64,000 nucleotides of DNA from Paraburkholderia rhynchosiae (GTDB taxonomy: Bacteria; Pseudomonadota; Gammaproteobacteria; Burkholderiales; Burkholderiaceae), in contig NZ_PNXY01000006.1 in NCBI RefSeq assembly GCF_002879865.1, forward strand, positions 1 to 64,000. Direction: 5' to 3'. Made by a program: the position numbers and the translations under genes. Every line of letters begins with the position of its first letter. Positions within the stretch are counted from its first letter, which is position 1. This document shows, piece by piece, positions 20,084 through 30,072 of the stretch. A model generated the notes under the pieces. It was not told where the DNA came from, searched no databases, and was given only the letters and a program-made list of their open reading frames with translations.

Positions 20084-20977
20084 ATGCGCATAATCCTCAT
20101 CACCGGCATATCTGGCTCCGGCAAGTCCGTCGCGCTAAACGCGCTTGAGGACGCGGGCTATTACTGCGTCGACAATCTGCCGCCGCGCTTCCTGCCTGAA
20201 TTGGCGTCCTATCTTACGCAAGCCGGGCACGACCGTCTCGCGGTCGCGATCGACGCGCGTTCCAGTGCGTCGCTCGACGAGGTGCCCGCCATGATCCGCG
20301 ACCTGTCGCGTGCTCACGACGTGCGCGTGCTGTTCCTCAACGCAAGCACGCAGTCGCTGATTCAACGGTTTTCCGAAACGCGCCGCCGCCATCCGCTGTC
20401 TGGCCCCACCGCGCATGATGCCGACGTCGGCCTGCTGACGTCGCTCGCGGAAGCGATCGAGCGTGAGCGTGAACTCGTCGCGGGCCTCGCTGAGTTCGGC
20501 CATCAGATCGACACCAGCAATCTGCGCGCGAACGTGCTGCGCCAATGGGTGAAGCGCTTTATCGAGCAGGAACATGCAGGACTCGTGCTGATGTTCGAGT
20601 CGTTCGGCTTCAAACGCGGCGTACCGCTCGACGCGGATTTTGTATTCGATGTACGCACGTTGCCAAACCCGTACTACGATCATGAATTGCGGCCCCTCAC
20701 AGGGCTCGACAAACCGGTGGTCGATTTTCTCGACGCGTTGCCGGTCGTGCATGAAATGATCGACGATATTCAGCAGTTTCTCGCTAAATGGCTGCCGCAT
20801 TTCCGCGACGACAATCGTAGTTATCTGACGGTCGCGATTGGTTGCACGGGTGGCCAGCACCGCTCGGTGTTCATTGCGGAGACGCTCGCCGCGCGTCTCG
20901 CAAATTCGGCGAATGTAATTGTGCGGCACCGCGATGCACCGGTCGACGCCGGCGCATCATCGAAGTTAGTGGCTTAA
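20084..20977 (+). CDS. rapZ: RNase adapter protein RapZ
   Basis: P-loop protein that in E. coli binds glucosamine 6-phosphate and targets small RNA GlmZ to RNase E. The 297 residues have Walker A GISGSGKS at 8-15, the [13 protein letters not shown] motif near 29, and the conserved C-terminal segment [11 protein letters not shown] near 247. It follows hprK after a gap of 103 bases that contains a -10-like TATGAT. Whether RapZ acts through GlmZ in beta-proteobacteria is unclear. Confidence 0.96.
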   Translation: MRIILITGISGSGKSVALNALEDAGYYCVDNLPPRFLPELASYLTQAGHDRLAVAIDARSSASLDEVPAMIRDLSRAHDVRVLFLNASTQSLIQRFSETRRRHPLSGPTAHDADVGLLTSLAEAIERERELVAGLAEFGHQIDTSNLRANVLRQWVKRFIEQEHAGLVLMFESFGFKRGVPLDADFVFDVRTLPNPYYDHELRPLTGLDKPVVDFLDALPVVHEMIDDIQQFLAKWLPHFRDDNRSYLTVAIGCTGGQHRSVFIAETLAARLANSANVIVRHRDAPVDAGASSKLVA

Positions 20978-21016
20978 CCGGCCGCATCGCGCGGCCTTAA
21001 CTCGAAGCGTTGCGCC

Positions 21017-21652
21017 ATGTCCTCTACTTCTACTGTGCTGGCCGATGTGCCGCTGTTTCCGCTACATACGGTTCTGTTTCCCGACGGAATACTGCCGCTG
21101 AAGATCTTCGAAGCGCGCTACCTCGACATGGCGCGCGACTGTCTGCGCGAGAAAACGCCGTTCGGCGTGTGCCTGCTGAAAAGCGGCGCCGAGGTCGCGC
21201 GAGAACACGAGCCTTCGGTGCCCGAATCAATCGGCTGTCTCGCCGAAATCGATGAATGCGACGTTGAAGCCTTCGGCATGCTGCTGATTCGCGCACGCGG
21301 CACGCGGCGCTTTCGCCTGCTGTCGCATCGCGTTGAAAGCAGCGGTTTGCTGGTCGGCATGGCCGAGCCGCTCGGCGAAGACCTGCCGCTAGAAGGTAAT
21401 CAGCAGTGGGCCAAGTTCGGCGCGTGCGCGGAGGTGCTGGAGCGAATCATCGCGACGATCCGCGAACGCGATCCGGAAAGCTTACCGTTCGCCGAGCCTT
21501 TCAGACTCGAAGACCCGTCGTGGGTATCGAACCGTCTCGCCGAAGTGCTGCCGATCGCGCTGCGCGCACGTCAGAAACTGATGGAAATGCAGGATGCCGG
21601 CGCGCGCATCGACGTGGTCCATCACTATATGCAGCAACATCAACTGCTTTAG
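21017..21652 (+). CDS. Lon N-terminal substrate-binding domain protein
   Basis: 211-residue protein consisting of the N-terminal (LAN) domain of Lon protease alone, without ATPase or peptidase parts. The opening LPLFPLHTVLFPDGILPLKI and FEARYLDM are the family motif. Such stand-alone domains exist in many proteobacteria with no settled function. A GC hairpin (20980-20996) without a T run separates it from rapZ. It converges on mutY. Confidence 0.9.
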   Translation: MSSTSTVLADVPLFPLHTVLFPDGILPLKIFEARYLDMARDCLREKTPFGVCLLKSGAEVAREHEPSVPESIGCLAEIDECDVEAFGMLLIRARGTRRFRLLSHRVESSGLLVGMAEPLGEDLPLEGNQQWAKFGACAEVLERIIATIRERDPESLPFAEPFRLEDPSWVSNRLAEVLPIALRARQKLMEMQDAGARIDVVHHYMQQHQLL

Positions 21653-21686
21653 GCGACGCGACACCCGGCCGGTCCGGCGCAATTCG

Positions 21687-22826
21687 TCAGATCAGCGAGC
21701 CCTGCAGACCGTCCAGCAGTTTGCGCACGGGCGCAGGCACGCCGAACGAATCGAGATCGCTTAGCGCGACCCATGCGGTGTCCGCATCGCCGAGCGCGGC
21801 AAGTGCGCCGACGCCGCGATCACGTTCCGCGAGCCGCGGCTCGATATCCAGCTTGAAATGCGTGAATACGTGCGTGAGCGGCGCAAGCGGCGAAACCGCT
21901 CCGTCACCGCCGAACTCGCGAGCGCGCGCCGCGAGCGACGCTTCGTCAGCGGCTTCGGGCAGGCTCCATAGGCCGCCCCAGATACCGGAGGGCGGCCGCT
22001 TTTCTAGCATCACTGCATTGCCGTCGCGCAGCACAAGCATCCACGTGCGACGCGTCGGCACGGCCTTCTTTGGACGCGCCGTCGGCAGTTCGCGCTGACG
22101 CCCCGTTACATTGGCGACGCAGTCGGCGGCGAAGGGACAACGCAAACAGTCAGGCTTGCCCCGCCCACACAGTGTTGCGCCGAGGTCCATCAGACCTTGT
22201 GTGTAGGCGCTGACTTCGTCGTCCGATGCGTTCTGCGGCAGCAGCGATCCCGCCAGCGTCCACATCGCGTTCTCGATTTTCTTTTCACCGGGGAAACCTT
22301 CGACGCCGAAGACCCGCGCGAGCACGCGCTTCACGTTGCCGTCGAGAATCGTCGCGCGGGCACCGAACGCAAACGACGCGATCGCGGCCGCGGTCGAGCG
22401 GCCGATGCCCGGCAGTTCCGCGAGTTCGTCCACCGATGCCGGAAACGCGCCGCCGTGCTGGCCAACCACCGTCTGTGCGCAGCGATGCAGGTTGCGGGCA
22501 CGCGTGTAGTAACCGAGGCCGGCCCAGAGCGCCATGACGTCGTCGACCGGAGCGGCGGCTAGCGCTGCGACATCCGGAAACCGCGCAAGAAATCTGGCGT
22601 AGTACGGAATCACCGTCGAGACTTGCGTCTGTTGCAGCATGATTTCCGACAGCCAGATGCGATAGGGATCGCGCGTGTTCTGCCACGGCAGATCGTGACG
22701 GCCGTGCTTGCGCTGCCACGCGACCAGCCGTGTAGAGAAGTCGGATATTGGCGCAGATGCGGATATGCCGGGCGCCGCAGACGGTGACGAACGCTGCGCA
22801 GAGCGCGGAGTTAAGCGGGAAGGCAT
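21687..22826 (-). CDS. mutY: A/G-specific adenine glycosylase
   Basis: Removes adenine mispaired with 8-oxoguanine. The 379 residues have an HhH motif ELPGIGRSTAAAI near 150, the catalytic Glu in SEIMLQQTQV and Asp in ATILDGNVKR, and the [4Fe-4S] cluster motif C-X6-C-X2-C-X5-C (CGRGKPDCLRCPFAADC) near 225. A Nudix-like C-terminal domain recognises 8-oxoG. ATG 22826 gives a natural start; the reading frame stays open further upstream into mutM. It starts 7 bases after the mutM stop, so both oxidative-damage glycosylases share a transcript. Confidence 0.96.
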   Translation of the reverse strand: MPSRLTPRSAQRSSPSAAPGISASAPISDFSTRLVAWQRKHGRHDLPWQNTRDPYRIWLSEIMLQQTQVSTVIPYYARFLARFPDVAALAAAPVDDVMALWAGLGYYTRARNLHRCAQTVVGQHGGAFPASVDELAELPGIGRSTAAAIASFAFGARATILDGNVKRVLARVFGVEGFPGEKKIENAMWTLAGSLLPQNASDDEVSAYTQGLMDLGATLCGRGKPDCLRCPFAADCVANVTGRQRELPTARPKKAVPTRRTWMLVLRDGNAVMLEKRPPSGIWGGLWSLPEAADEASLAARAREFGGDGAVSPLAPLTHVFTHFKLDIEPRLAERDRGVGALAALGDADTAWVALSDLDSFGVPAPVRKLLDGLQGSLI

Positions 22827-22833
22827 TGAAAAT

Positions 22834-23664
22834 TTAGCGCTGGCAGGTGGGACAAAAGTAAGTGGAGCGCTGACCTTGCACAATCTGTCTGATCGGCGTC
22901 CCGCACACGCGGCACGGCTGCCCCGCGCGATCATAGACGAAATAATCAAGCTGGAAGTAACCGCTTTCGCCATCGCTGCCGACGAAATCGCGCAGCGTGC
23001 TGCCGCCCTTCTCGATTGCGGCAGCGAGCGTCACGCGCACCGCGTCCGCCAACAGCCCATAGCGCACGAGCGAGACGCGGCCCGCCGCCGTGGTCGGTCG
23101 GATACCTGCGCGAAACAGGCTCTCCGACGCGTAGATATTTCCCACGCCGACGACGATTTCGCCGGCCAGCAACGCCTGTTTCACCGAAACCTTGCGCCCG
23201 CGTGTGAGCCGGTGCATCAGCGCGCCCGAGAATGCCGGCGAGAACGGCTCCACGCCAAGGCTTGCGAGCAAAGGATGCGCGAGCACGTCGCCCGCTTCAC
23301 GCGGATGCCATAGCACCGCGCCGAAACGCCGGGGGTCGCGAAAGCGCAAAATGAAGTCGTCGAAAATCCAGTCGACGTGATCGTGTTTCGCCGCGGCCGG
23401 CGGATGCGGCACATGCCGCAACACACGCAGCGTCCCCGTCATGCCAAGATGAACGATGAACCAGCCCGCGTCGATTTCGAAAAGCAGGTACTTGCCGCGC
23501 CGTTCGACGTTGCGCACCACGCCGCCGCGCAATGTCTTTGCAAGGTCAGCCGGAATCGGCCACCGCAACGCGGGCGTACGGACATCGACGCGCTCGACCT
23601 TGCGTCCGGACACATACGGTTCGATTCCCCGTCGGGTAACCTCTACTTCTGGCAACTCTGGCAT
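22834..23664 (-). CDS. mutM: Formamidopyrimidine-DNA glycosylase
   Basis: Excises 8-oxoguanine and FapyG with AP-lyase activity. The 276 residues start [13 protein letters not shown], with the catalytic Pro2 and Glu3. The lesion-recognition Lys is in [10 protein letters not shown], and the C-terminal zinc finger is CRVCGT...YFCPTCQ. Its reading frame stays open far upstream, antisense to the TPR gene, but the enzyme must start at ATG 23664 because its N-terminal Pro is catalytic. It is divergent from the TPR gene and coupled to mutY. Confidence 0.97.
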   Translation of the reverse strand: MPELPEVEVTRRGIEPYVSGRKVERVDVRTPALRWPIPADLAKTLRGGVVRNVERRGKYLLFEIDAGWFIVHLGMTGTLRVLRHVPHPPAAAKHDHVDWIFDDFILRFRDPRRFGAVLWHPREAGDVLAHPLLASLGVEPFSPAFSGALMHRLTRGRKVSVKQALLAGEIVVGVGNIYASESLFRAGIRPTTAAGRVSLVRYGLLADAVRVTLAAAIEKGGSTLRDFVGSDGESGYFQLDYFVYDRAGQPCRVCGTPIRQIVQGQRSTYFCPTCQR

Positions 23665-23751
23665 GTCTGACTGGTCTGCAACTTGCGTGAGTGGTTGTGC
23701 GCGTATTGTAGCGAGCGCGTTACAATCGTCCGAAACATTGAACGGATTTCC

Positions 23752-25593
23752 ATGAACTTGTCCTTCGTGAAGCTGTTTTTGAAGCGCCCGGCTAGCGCAT
23801 CCCGCGTGCCGCACGTAGTGTCCGCCCGGCGGGTGCTCGGTGCTGCCGCGCTCGCCTTGTGGGCGTTGGCTGCCGTGCCCGCGCATGCGCAGGACCCGGC
23901 GCCCGGCGCGGACGACACCACCGTCACGCTGGCCGACCCGCTCGGTCCCGCGTCTGCCGACGAACAGAAATCGCTGCCTAACGTGCAGCTGTCTAGCCAG
24001 ATCGTATTCCAGGTGCTCGCCGCTGAAGTCGCGCTGCAACGCAATCAGCCGGCGCCCGCATACCAGACCTATCTCGCCCTCGCGCGCGACACGCACGATC
24101 CGCGCATGGCCCAGCGCGCCACGGAAATCGCGCTCGCCGCGCAAAGCCCGTCCGACGCATTGGCAGCTGCGCAATTGTGGCAGCAGTATGCGCCGGACTC
24201 CGAACGCGCCGCGCAACTGGATGCGTCGCTGCTCGTGCTGTCGGGCAAACCTGACGACGCAAAGCCGCTGCTCACGCGCGAACTCGCGAAGGTGCCCGCG
24301 GAAAATCGCGGCAGCGCGATTGTCGCGCTGCAGTTGCTTCTTTCGCGCGGACCAAACCGGATCGGCGGCCTGCATGTGTTGCAGGACATGCTGAAGGACG
24401 ACATGAACCGCCCGGAAGCCCAGCTGGCAATCGCGCGTCAGCAACTCGTTTCCGACGACGCACCCGGCGCACGCAAATCGCTCGAACAGGCGCTTGCGCT
24501 GAAGCCCGACTATTTGCCGGCCGCGCTGACGTTGTCGCAAATGGGCCCGGAGGAGCGCAAGGAAGGCATTGCGTCGCTCGAAAAATATGTGCAGCAGAAT
24601 CCGAAATCGCATGACGCGCGTCTCGCGCTCGCACAAATGTATCTCGCGAGCGATCGTCTGGACGACGCGCAAAAGCAGTTCGAGCTCATGCACAAGGCCA
24701 ACGCGAACGAACTCACGCCGCTGATGGCGCTCGCGCTCATCAAGATCCAGCAGAAGAATTTCCGCGACGCGCAGACCTACCTCACGCAGTACGCGCAGCA
24801 GGCCGAAAAAACGCCCGGCGCCGATGCCGGCCAGGCGTACATCTATCTTGCGCAGTTGTCGCTCGAGCAGAAGAACGAAGCGGCCGCAGCGGACTGGCTC
24901 GACAAGATTTCGCCGTCGAGCCAGCAATACATGCCGGCGCAGATCACGCGCGCGCAACTGCTGGCCAAGCAGGGCAAGATTGACGACGCGCGCAGGCAGC
25001 TCGCCAACTTGCGGCCGGCCGATCCGCGCGACCAGGCACTGGTCGCACGCACCGACGCGGCGATCCTCTTCGACGCGAAGCGCTACCCCGAAGCAGAAAC
25101 GCGCCTGCAACAGGCCACGGCCTCGTTCCCCGAAGATCCGGATCTGACCTACGATTACGCAATGGCCGCCGAAAAGAACGGCCACTTCGACGTGATGGAA
25201 GCGCAATTGCGCAAGCTGATCCAGACGCAGCCGGACAATCCCCAGGCTTACAACGCGCTCGGCTATTCGCTTGCCGATCGCAATCAGCGTCTCGCGGAAG
25301 CGGACAAGCTGGTCGAGAAGGCGTCGTCGCTTGCGCCGAACGACGCGTTCATCATGGACAGCGTCGGCTGGGTCAAGTACCGCATGGGCGACACGTCGGA
25401 CGCGATCAAGGTGCTGCGCAAGGCCTACGAGATCCAGCCGAACGCCGAAATCGGCGCGCACCTCGGCGAAGTGTTGTGGAAATCCGGCAACCAGGACCAG
25501 GCGCGCGCCGCATTCCGCGAAGCGCGCAAGCTCGAACCGGACAACGAAACGCTCGTTAAAACGCTGCAACGTCTTCAGGTGAACGATCTTTGA
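23752..25593 (+). CDS. Exported tetratricopeptide-repeat protein
   Basis: 613-residue protein with an N-terminal signal peptide (core [19 protein letters not shown], cleavage near residue 45), then TPR-type helical repeats through most of the length, such as [20 protein letters not shown] and the C-terminal units [20 protein letters not shown] and [17 protein letters not shown]. It probably acts in the periplasm or at the outer membrane as a scaffold. It overlaps lolB by one base (TGATG), suggesting a link to lipoprotein sorting, but the role is not established. Confidence 0.9.
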   Translation: MNLSFVKLFLKRPASASRVPHVVSARRVLGAAALALWALAAVPAHAQDPAPGADDTTVTLADPLGPASADEQKSLPNVQLSSQIVFQVLAAEVALQRNQPAPAYQTYLALARDTHDPRMAQRATEIALAAQSPSDALAAAQLWQQYAPDSERAAQLDASLLVLSGKPDDAKPLLTRELAKVPAENRGSAIVALQLLLSRGPNRIGGLHVLQDMLKDDMNRPEAQLAIARQQLVSDDAPGARKSLEQALALKPDYLPAALTLSQMGPEERKEGIASLEKYVQQNPKSHDARLALAQMYLASDRLDDAQKQFELMHKANANELTPLMALALIKIQQKNFRDAQTYLTQYAQQAEKTPGADAGQAYIYLAQLSLEQKNEAAAADWLDKISPSSQQYMPAQITRAQLLAKQGKIDDARRQLANLRPADPRDQALVARTDAAILFDAKRYPEAETRLQQATASFPEDPDLTYDYAMAAEKNGHFDVMEAQLRKLIQTQPDNPQAYNALGYSLADRNQRLAEADKLVEKASSLAPNDAFIMDSVGWVKYRMGDTSDAIKVLRKAYEIQPNAEIGAHLGEVLWKSGNQDQARAAFREARKLEPDNETLVKTLQRLQVNDL

Positions 25594-26231
25594 TGTGTCT
25601 TTCCCGTTTCATTTCTTCTCCGTGGGCGCCGCGTCGCGCGGCGCTCGGGTTCGCGGCCGCAGCCGCAGCCGTCGTCGCATTGGCCGGCTGCGCATCGGTG
25701 AAACCGCAAGGGCCGTCCACGTCGAATGCGGCGACCGCCGTTACCGCGCAGACAAGCCGGGCTTACCAGGGCCGTTTCGCGGTTCAGTACAACGACCAGA
25801 ACGGCCAGCAGCGCAATGCCTATGGCAATTTCTCGTGGCAGGAAACCGGTGACACCGTCACGTTGCAATTGCGCAATCCGCTGGGGCAGACGCTCGCTAT
25901 CGTGACGTCGTCGCCGGCCTCGGCCACGCTCGAGTTGCCGAACCGCCAGCCGCTCACGGCGGATAACGTGTCCACGCTGATGCAGAATGCGCTCGGGTTC
26001 GCGCTGCCCGTCGAGGGATTGCGTTACTGGCTGCAGCCTTCTCCCGCGCCCACTTCGCGCGCCAAAACGGAGAAAGATCCGGAGCAACCGTCCCGTTTGA
26101 AGGAAATTACACAGGACGGCTGGACGATCGACTATCTTGCGTACGCCGAAGCCCCGGCGACTGGCGTGAAACGCGTGAATTTGACCCGTTCCGAACCGCC
26201 GCTCGATATCAAACTCGTGCTGGACCAGTAA
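25593..26231 (+). CDS. lolB: Outer membrane lipoprotein insertion protein LolB
   Basis: Accepts lipoproteins from LolA and inserts them into the outer membrane. The 212-residue precursor has a lipobox LAGC (cysteine near 33) after a hydrophobic stretch. The mature part shows the LolB open-barrel pattern ([36 protein letters not shown]). I chose ATG 25593, which overlaps the TPR stop; a TTG at 25590 is also in frame. lolB next to ispE is a conserved proteobacterial order. Confidence 0.93.
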   Translation: MCLSRFISSPWAPRRAALGFAAAAAAVVALAGCASVKPQGPSTSNAATAVTAQTSRAYQGRFAVQYNDQNGQQRNAYGNFSWQETGDTVTLQLRNPLGQTLAIVTSSPASATLELPNRQPLTADNVSTLMQNALGFALPVEGLRYWLQPSPAPTSRAKTEKDPEQPSRLKEITQDGWTIDYLAYAEAPATGVKRVNLTRSEPPLDIKLVLDQ

Positions 26232-26291
26232 CCGCACCTCGCGCGATTTTGCCGCTTAATCAGCGCCGCATTGGCGTATGCAGCCCGACTC

Positions 26292-27173
26292 ATGATCGAA
26301 ACAACTGATTCGCTGCGCGATTGCCTCGCGCCAGCGAAACTCAATCTCTTTCTGCACATCACCGGGCGCCGGCCGGACGGCTATCACACGCTGCAAACGG
26401 TTTTCCAGCTACTCGACTGGGGCGACACGCTGCACTTGAAGCGGCGCGACGACGGACTCATCACGCGCAGCACCGAAATCGCCGACGTGCCGCCGGAACA
26501 CGACCTCACCGTGCGCGCCGCGAATCTTTTGAAGGCGCATACCGGCTCGCCCGAAGGCGTCGATATTGAAATCGAAAAGCGTCTGCCGATGGGCGCGGGC
26601 CTCGGCGGCGGCAGTTCCGACGCGGCGACCACGCTTCTCGCACTGAACCGGTTGTGGAAGCTGAATTTGCCACGGCTAGAATTGCAGGCGCTCGCATTGA
26701 AGCTCGGCGCAGACGTGCCGTTCTTCGTTTTTGGGAAAAATGCGTTTGCCCAGGGTGTTGGAGAAGCTTTAGACGTTGTACAATTGCCGCCGCGTCATTT
26801 CCTGGTAGTGACGCCAAGGGTTCATGTTCCGACTGCGGCGATTTTTTCCGAAAAAGCGTTGACAAGAGATTCAAAAGCCCTCACAATTACGGACTTTCCT
26901 GCAGAACTTAGCTGCAACACTGAATGGCCGGAAAGTTTTGGCCGGAATGACATGCAGCAGGTTGTCGTCGGAAAGTACGCGGAAGTAGCGCAAGTGCTGC
27001 GATGGTTTGAGAACGTCGCGCCGGCGCGGATGTCTGGATCAGGTGCAAGTGTCTTTGCAGCGTTCCGTAGCAAAGCTGAAGCTGAAGCGGCGCAAGCCAA
27101 ACTGCCAGGCGAATGGAACAGTGCAGTGGCCGCCAGTCTAGAGCAGCATCCACTCTTTGCTTTCGCGTCATAA
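26292..27173 (+). CDS. ispE: 4-diphosphocytidyl-2-C-methyl-D-erythritol kinase
   Basis: GHMP kinase of the MEP isoprenoid pathway. The 293 residues have [19 protein letters not shown] near 13, the ATP-binding glycine-rich motif [16 protein letters not shown] near 98, and the C-terminal GHMP motif [12 protein letters not shown] near 246. ATG 26292 (MIETTDSL) is used; an ATG 7 codons upstream is possible. It is followed directly by tRNA-Gln and prs. Confidence 0.96.
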   Translation: MIETTDSLRDCLAPAKLNLFLHITGRRPDGYHTLQTVFQLLDWGDTLHLKRRDDGLITRSTEIADVPPEHDLTVRAANLLKAHTGSPEGVDIEIEKRLPMGAGLGGGSSDAATTLLALNRLWKLNLPRLELQALALKLGADVPFFVFGKNAFAQGVGEALDVVQLPPRHFLVVTPRVHVPTAAIFSEKALTRDSKALTITDFPAELSCNTEWPESFGRNDMQQVVVGKYAEVAQVLRWFENVAPARMSGSGASVFAAFRSKAEAEAAQAKLPGEWNSAVAASLEQHPLFAFAS

Positions 27174-27225
27174 GTTTTGCATCGTCGAACGAAACTCCAC
27201 GTTCGGCGGAGCTCAAAGTTAGTGT

Positions 27226-27302
27226 AGGGGAGTCGCCAAGCTGGTTAAGGCACCGGATTTTGATTCCGGCATGCAAAGGTTCGAATCCTTTCTCCCCTGC
27301 CA
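27226..27302 (+). tRNA. tRNA-Gln(TTG)
   Basis: A 77-base cloverleaf with encoded CCA. The acceptor arms AGGGGAG and CTCCCCT pair fully. The anticodon stem CCGGA/TCCGG closes the 7-base loop TTTTGAT with anticodon TTG at 27260-27262. The T-loop is GGTTCGAATCC. It sits between ispE and prs, the classic location of tRNA-Gln in beta- and gamma-proteobacteria. Confidence 0.98.
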
Positions 27303-27347
27303 AATATTCTCGCATTTCCCTCGCCCCCAGCCTGAAGCAGGTGCACG

Positions 27348-28304
27348 ATGAGCAGCCATGACGGCCTGATGGTTTTTACTGGCAACGCAAATCCGGCGCT
27401 TGCACAGGAAGTCGTCAAAATCCTCGGTATTCCCCTCGGCAAAGCAATGGTTAGCCGTTTCTCAGACGGCGAAATCCAGGTCGAGATTCAGGAAAACGTG
27501 CGTGGCAAGGACGTCTTCGTTCTGCAGTCCACATGCGCACCGGCGAACGACAACCTGATGGAACTGATGATCATGGTCGACGCGCTCAAGCGCGCATCGG
27601 CCGGTCGGATCACCGCAGCCATCCCCTACTTCGGTTATGCACGTCAGGATCGCCGCCCTCGTTCGGCGCGCGTCGCCATCTCGGCGAAAATCGTGGCGAA
27701 CATGCTGGAAATCGCGGGCGTCGAGCGGATCATCACGATGGATCTGCACGCCGACCAGATTCAAGGCTTCTTCGACATCCCCGTAGACAACATCTACGCT
27801 ACGCCCGTGCTGCTCGGCGATCTGCGCAAGCAGAACTACGAGAACCTGCTGGTCGTTTCGCCGGACGTCGGCGGCGTGGTGCGTGCGCGGGCCTTGGCGA
27901 AGCAGCTCAATTGCGACCTCGCGATCATCGACAAACGCCGCCCGAAGGCGAACGTTGCCGAAGTGATGAATATCATCGGCGAAGTTGACGGCCGGACCTG
28001 CGTGATCATGGACGACATGGTCGACACCGCCGGCACGCTCTGCAAGGCAGCACAGGTTTTGAAGGAACGTGGCGCGAAACAGGTTTTCGCTTATGCCACC
28101 CACCCGGTTCTGTCGGGCGGCGCTGGCGAGCGTATCGCCGCATCCGCACTCGACGAACTTGTTGTGACGGACACGATCCCGCTCGGCGAAGAAGCCCGCT
28201 CGTGCGCCAAGATCCGTTCGCTGACCAGCGCTGGCCTGCTGGCCGAAACGTTCTCGCGGATTCGTCGCGGCGATTCGGTCATGTCGCTGTTCGCTGAAAG
28301 TTAA
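27348..28304 (+). CDS. prs: Ribose-phosphate pyrophosphokinase
   Basis: Makes PRPP from ribose 5-phosphate and ATP. The 318 residues have the flexible-loop region [15 protein letters not shown] near 96, the Mg/ribose-binding [11 protein letters not shown] near 129, and the PRPP loop [13 protein letters not shown] near 215. This is the class I length. The product supplies PRPP to hisC-pathway, apt and comF-type enzymes in general; there is no special operon with them here. Confidence 0.98.
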   Translation: MSSHDGLMVFTGNANPALAQEVVKILGIPLGKAMVSRFSDGEIQVEIQENVRGKDVFVLQSTCAPANDNLMELMIMVDALKRASAGRITAAIPYFGYARQDRRPRSARVAISAKIVANMLEIAGVERIITMDLHADQIQGFFDIPVDNIYATPVLLGDLRKQNYENLLVVSPDVGGVVRARALAKQLNCDLAIIDKRRPKANVAEVMNIIGEVDGRTCVIMDDMVDTAGTLCKAAQVLKERGAKQVFAYATHPVLSGGAGERIAASALDELVVTDTIPLGEEARSCAKIRSLTSAGLLAETFSRIRRGDSVMSLFAES

Positions 28305-28316
28305 GTATTTGCGAAG

Positions 28317-28351
28317 GCGCGGCGTCTGCATTCTTGCACGCCGCGCTTTTG
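28317..28351 (+). terminator. Probable terminator after prs
   Basis: GCGCGGCGT (28317-28325) pairs perfectly with ACGCCGCGC (28339-28347) and is followed by a short TTTT. The loop of 13 bases is longer than ideal and the T run short, so read-through into rplY is possible. Confidence 0.65.
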
Positions 28352-28465
28352 CACAATCGGCGTGAACGAACGAAGGTTCATGCCGCAGTTCTGGGGCCTC
28401 AGCCATAACGGCTTGCGGGCCCCGTTTTTACTGCCTGGTCGCGGGTAGTGCATTGGAGATTCAAA

Positions 28466-29083
28466 ATGAAAGTAGTCGCTTTCGAGCGTTCTTTGCAAGG
28501 TACGGGTGCGAGCCGCCGCCTGCGTAACTCGGGCAAGACCCCGGGCATCGTATATGGCGCTGGTGCTGAAACGCAATTGGTCGAACTGGACCACAACGCG
28601 CTGTGGCACGCGCTGAAGAAAGAAGTTTTCCACTCGTCGATCCTCGATCTGGAAATCGGTGACAAGTCGCAACAGGTTCTGCTGCGCGACGTGCAATACC
28701 ACCCGTTCCGTCAGCTCGTGCTGCACGTGGACTTCCAGCGTGTCGACGCAACGAAGAAGCTGCACACCAAGGTGCCGCTGCACTTCCTGAACCAGGAAAG
28801 CAACCCGGCAGTGAAGCTGTCGAGCGCGGTGATCTCGCACGTCGTCAATGAACTGGAAATCGAGTGCCTGCCGTCGGCACTGCCGGAATTCATTGAAGTC
28901 GACCTGGCCAAGATCGAAGCGGGTCAATCGGTTCACGCCAAGGACATCCCGCTGCCGGCAGGCGTGTCGCTGGTTGCCCACGTCGAAGCAGAGAACCCGG
29001 TGGTCGCTGCTGCAACGATCCCTGCTGGTGCAGTGTCGGAAAGTGGCACTGCCGCTGGTGAAGGCGAAACGCCGGCTGCTTAA
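28466..29083 (+). CDS. rplY: 50S ribosomal protein L25 (CTC form)
   Basis: 5S rRNA-binding protein. The 205 residues include the L25 domain (about 1-95) and a TL5 C-terminal beta domain (about 100-190), the long CTC version rather than the 94-residue E. coli form. The start at ATG 28466 ([20 protein letters not shown]) has GGAG 11 bases upstream. The Ala/Gly/Glu-rich tail is low complexity. It is followed by a strong terminator. Confidence 0.97.
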   Translation: MKVVAFERSLQGTGASRRLRNSGKTPGIVYGAGAETQLVELDHNALWHALKKEVFHSSILDLEIGDKSQQVLLRDVQYHPFRQLVLHVDFQRVDATKKLHTKVPLHFLNQESNPAVKLSSAVISHVVNELEIECLPSALPEFIEVDLAKIEAGQSVHAKDIPLPAGVSLVAHVEAENPVVAAATIPAGAVSESGTAAGEGETPAA

Positions 29084-29144
29084 GTGCCCTTCAGGCACTG
29101 AGCAAGTAATCCTCTCGATCCGTTTCAATGAGACGGTCGATGTG

Positions 29145-29178
29145 ACCCGCCGAGGTTCGCCCCGGCGGGTTTTTTTTC
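29145..29178 (+). terminator. Rho-independent terminator after rplY
   Basis: ACCCGCC (29145-29151) and GGCGGGT (29164-29170) form the stem, followed by a run of eight T (29170-29177) and a second T-rich stretch. It separates rplY from pth. Confidence 0.88.
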
Positions 29179-29232
29179 GGTTTTTTCGGCTCGGTCGCAT
29201 TCGGCGTGCGAGCCAGATGGACCCACGCAATC

Positions 29233-29835
29233 ATGATCAAGCTGATCGTCGGGCTCGGCAATCCGGGCGCCGAATACACCGCGACGCGCCATAACGCCGG
29301 CTTCTGGCTGGTCGATCAACTGGCGCGCGAAGCAGGCACGACCCTGCGCGACGAGCGGCGCTTTCACGGCTTTTACGGGAAGGCGCGGCTTCACGGCGAG
29401 GAAGTGCATCTGCTCGAGCCGCAGACTTATATGAACCGCTCGGGTCAGTCGGTTGTCGCAGTTGCGCAGTTCTTCAAGATTCTGCCGGACGAAATCCTGG
29501 TCGCGCACGACGAACTCGACATGCAACCCGGCAGCGTGAAGTTGAAGCTTGGCGGCGGCAGCGGCGGTCATAATGGCTTGAAGGACCTCACCGCGCATTT
29601 GTCGTCGCAGCAATACTGGCGGCTGCGCATCGGTATCGGGCATCCGCGCGACCTGATTCCCGAGAGCGCGCGTGTGGGTGCGAAGCCGGACGTGGCCAAT
29701 TACGTGCTTAAACCGCCGCGGCGCGAAGAGCAGGAGTTGATCGACGCGTCCATCGAGCGCGCGCTCGCAGTGATGCCGCTGATCATCAAGGGCGAGCTTG
29801 AACGGGCGATGATGCAGTTGCATCGCAGTACGTAA
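29233..29835 (+). CDS. pth: Peptidyl-tRNA hydrolase
   Basis: Recycles peptidyl-tRNA released by stalled ribosomes. The 200 residues contain IVGLGNPGAEYTATRHNAGF with catalytic His near 21, YMNRSGQSV with the conserved Asn and HDELDMQPGSVKLKLGGGSG with the catalytic Asp. ATG 29233 (MIKLIVGLGNPG) is the family start. Confidence 0.97.
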   Translation: MIKLIVGLGNPGAEYTATRHNAGFWLVDQLAREAGTTLRDERRFHGFYGKARLHGEEVHLLEPQTYMNRSGQSVVAVAQFFKILPDEILVAHDELDMQPGSVKLKLGGGSGGHNGLKDLTAHLSSQQYWRLRIGIGHPRDLIPESARVGAKPDVANYVLKPPRREEQELIDASIERALAVMPLIIKGELERAMMQLHRST

Positions 29836-29919
29836 TTGATGCCGCTTGCAACGTGGGCCGGCTCGCGCCGATCGGATGCGGGTTAGTCATCGTGTCGCCA
29901 TTGATGGCGAGCATCTGTG

Positions 29920-30059
29920 TGGGATCGGAGTAAGTGCTTTGCATGGGACCAGAGTAAGACGCTAAAGCGTCAACTCTGGATCGACAGCTAAAGCGCTAAC
30001 TCCGATCGACCGCCTTGCATGGGATCGTAGTAAGCGCTAAAGCGCTAACTCCGATCGAC
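29920..30059. repeat. Cluster of palindromic intergenic repeats between pth and hisC
   Basis: Related copies of a palindromic unit of about 35 bases occur in tandem. There is a left half at 29920-29940, a full copy at about 29945-29982 with arms CCAGAG and CTCTGG, a right half at about 29987-30009, and a full copy at about 30021-30058 built on TAAGCGCTAAAGCGCTAACT. Each full copy has inner arms of the type GCGCT/AGCGC around AA. They are short, non-coding and look like REP-type elements. The last copy ends just before the hisC Shine-Dalgarno sequence. Confidence 0.8.
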
Positions 30060-30072
30060 AAAGGAGAATCGT

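Noticed and set aside
22834-25569. Open frame of 911 codons on the minus strand through mutM and the TPR gene
   Set aside because: Only the mutM part is real. The upstream portion is antisense to the TPR protein gene, and MutM must start with its catalytic Pro at codon 2.
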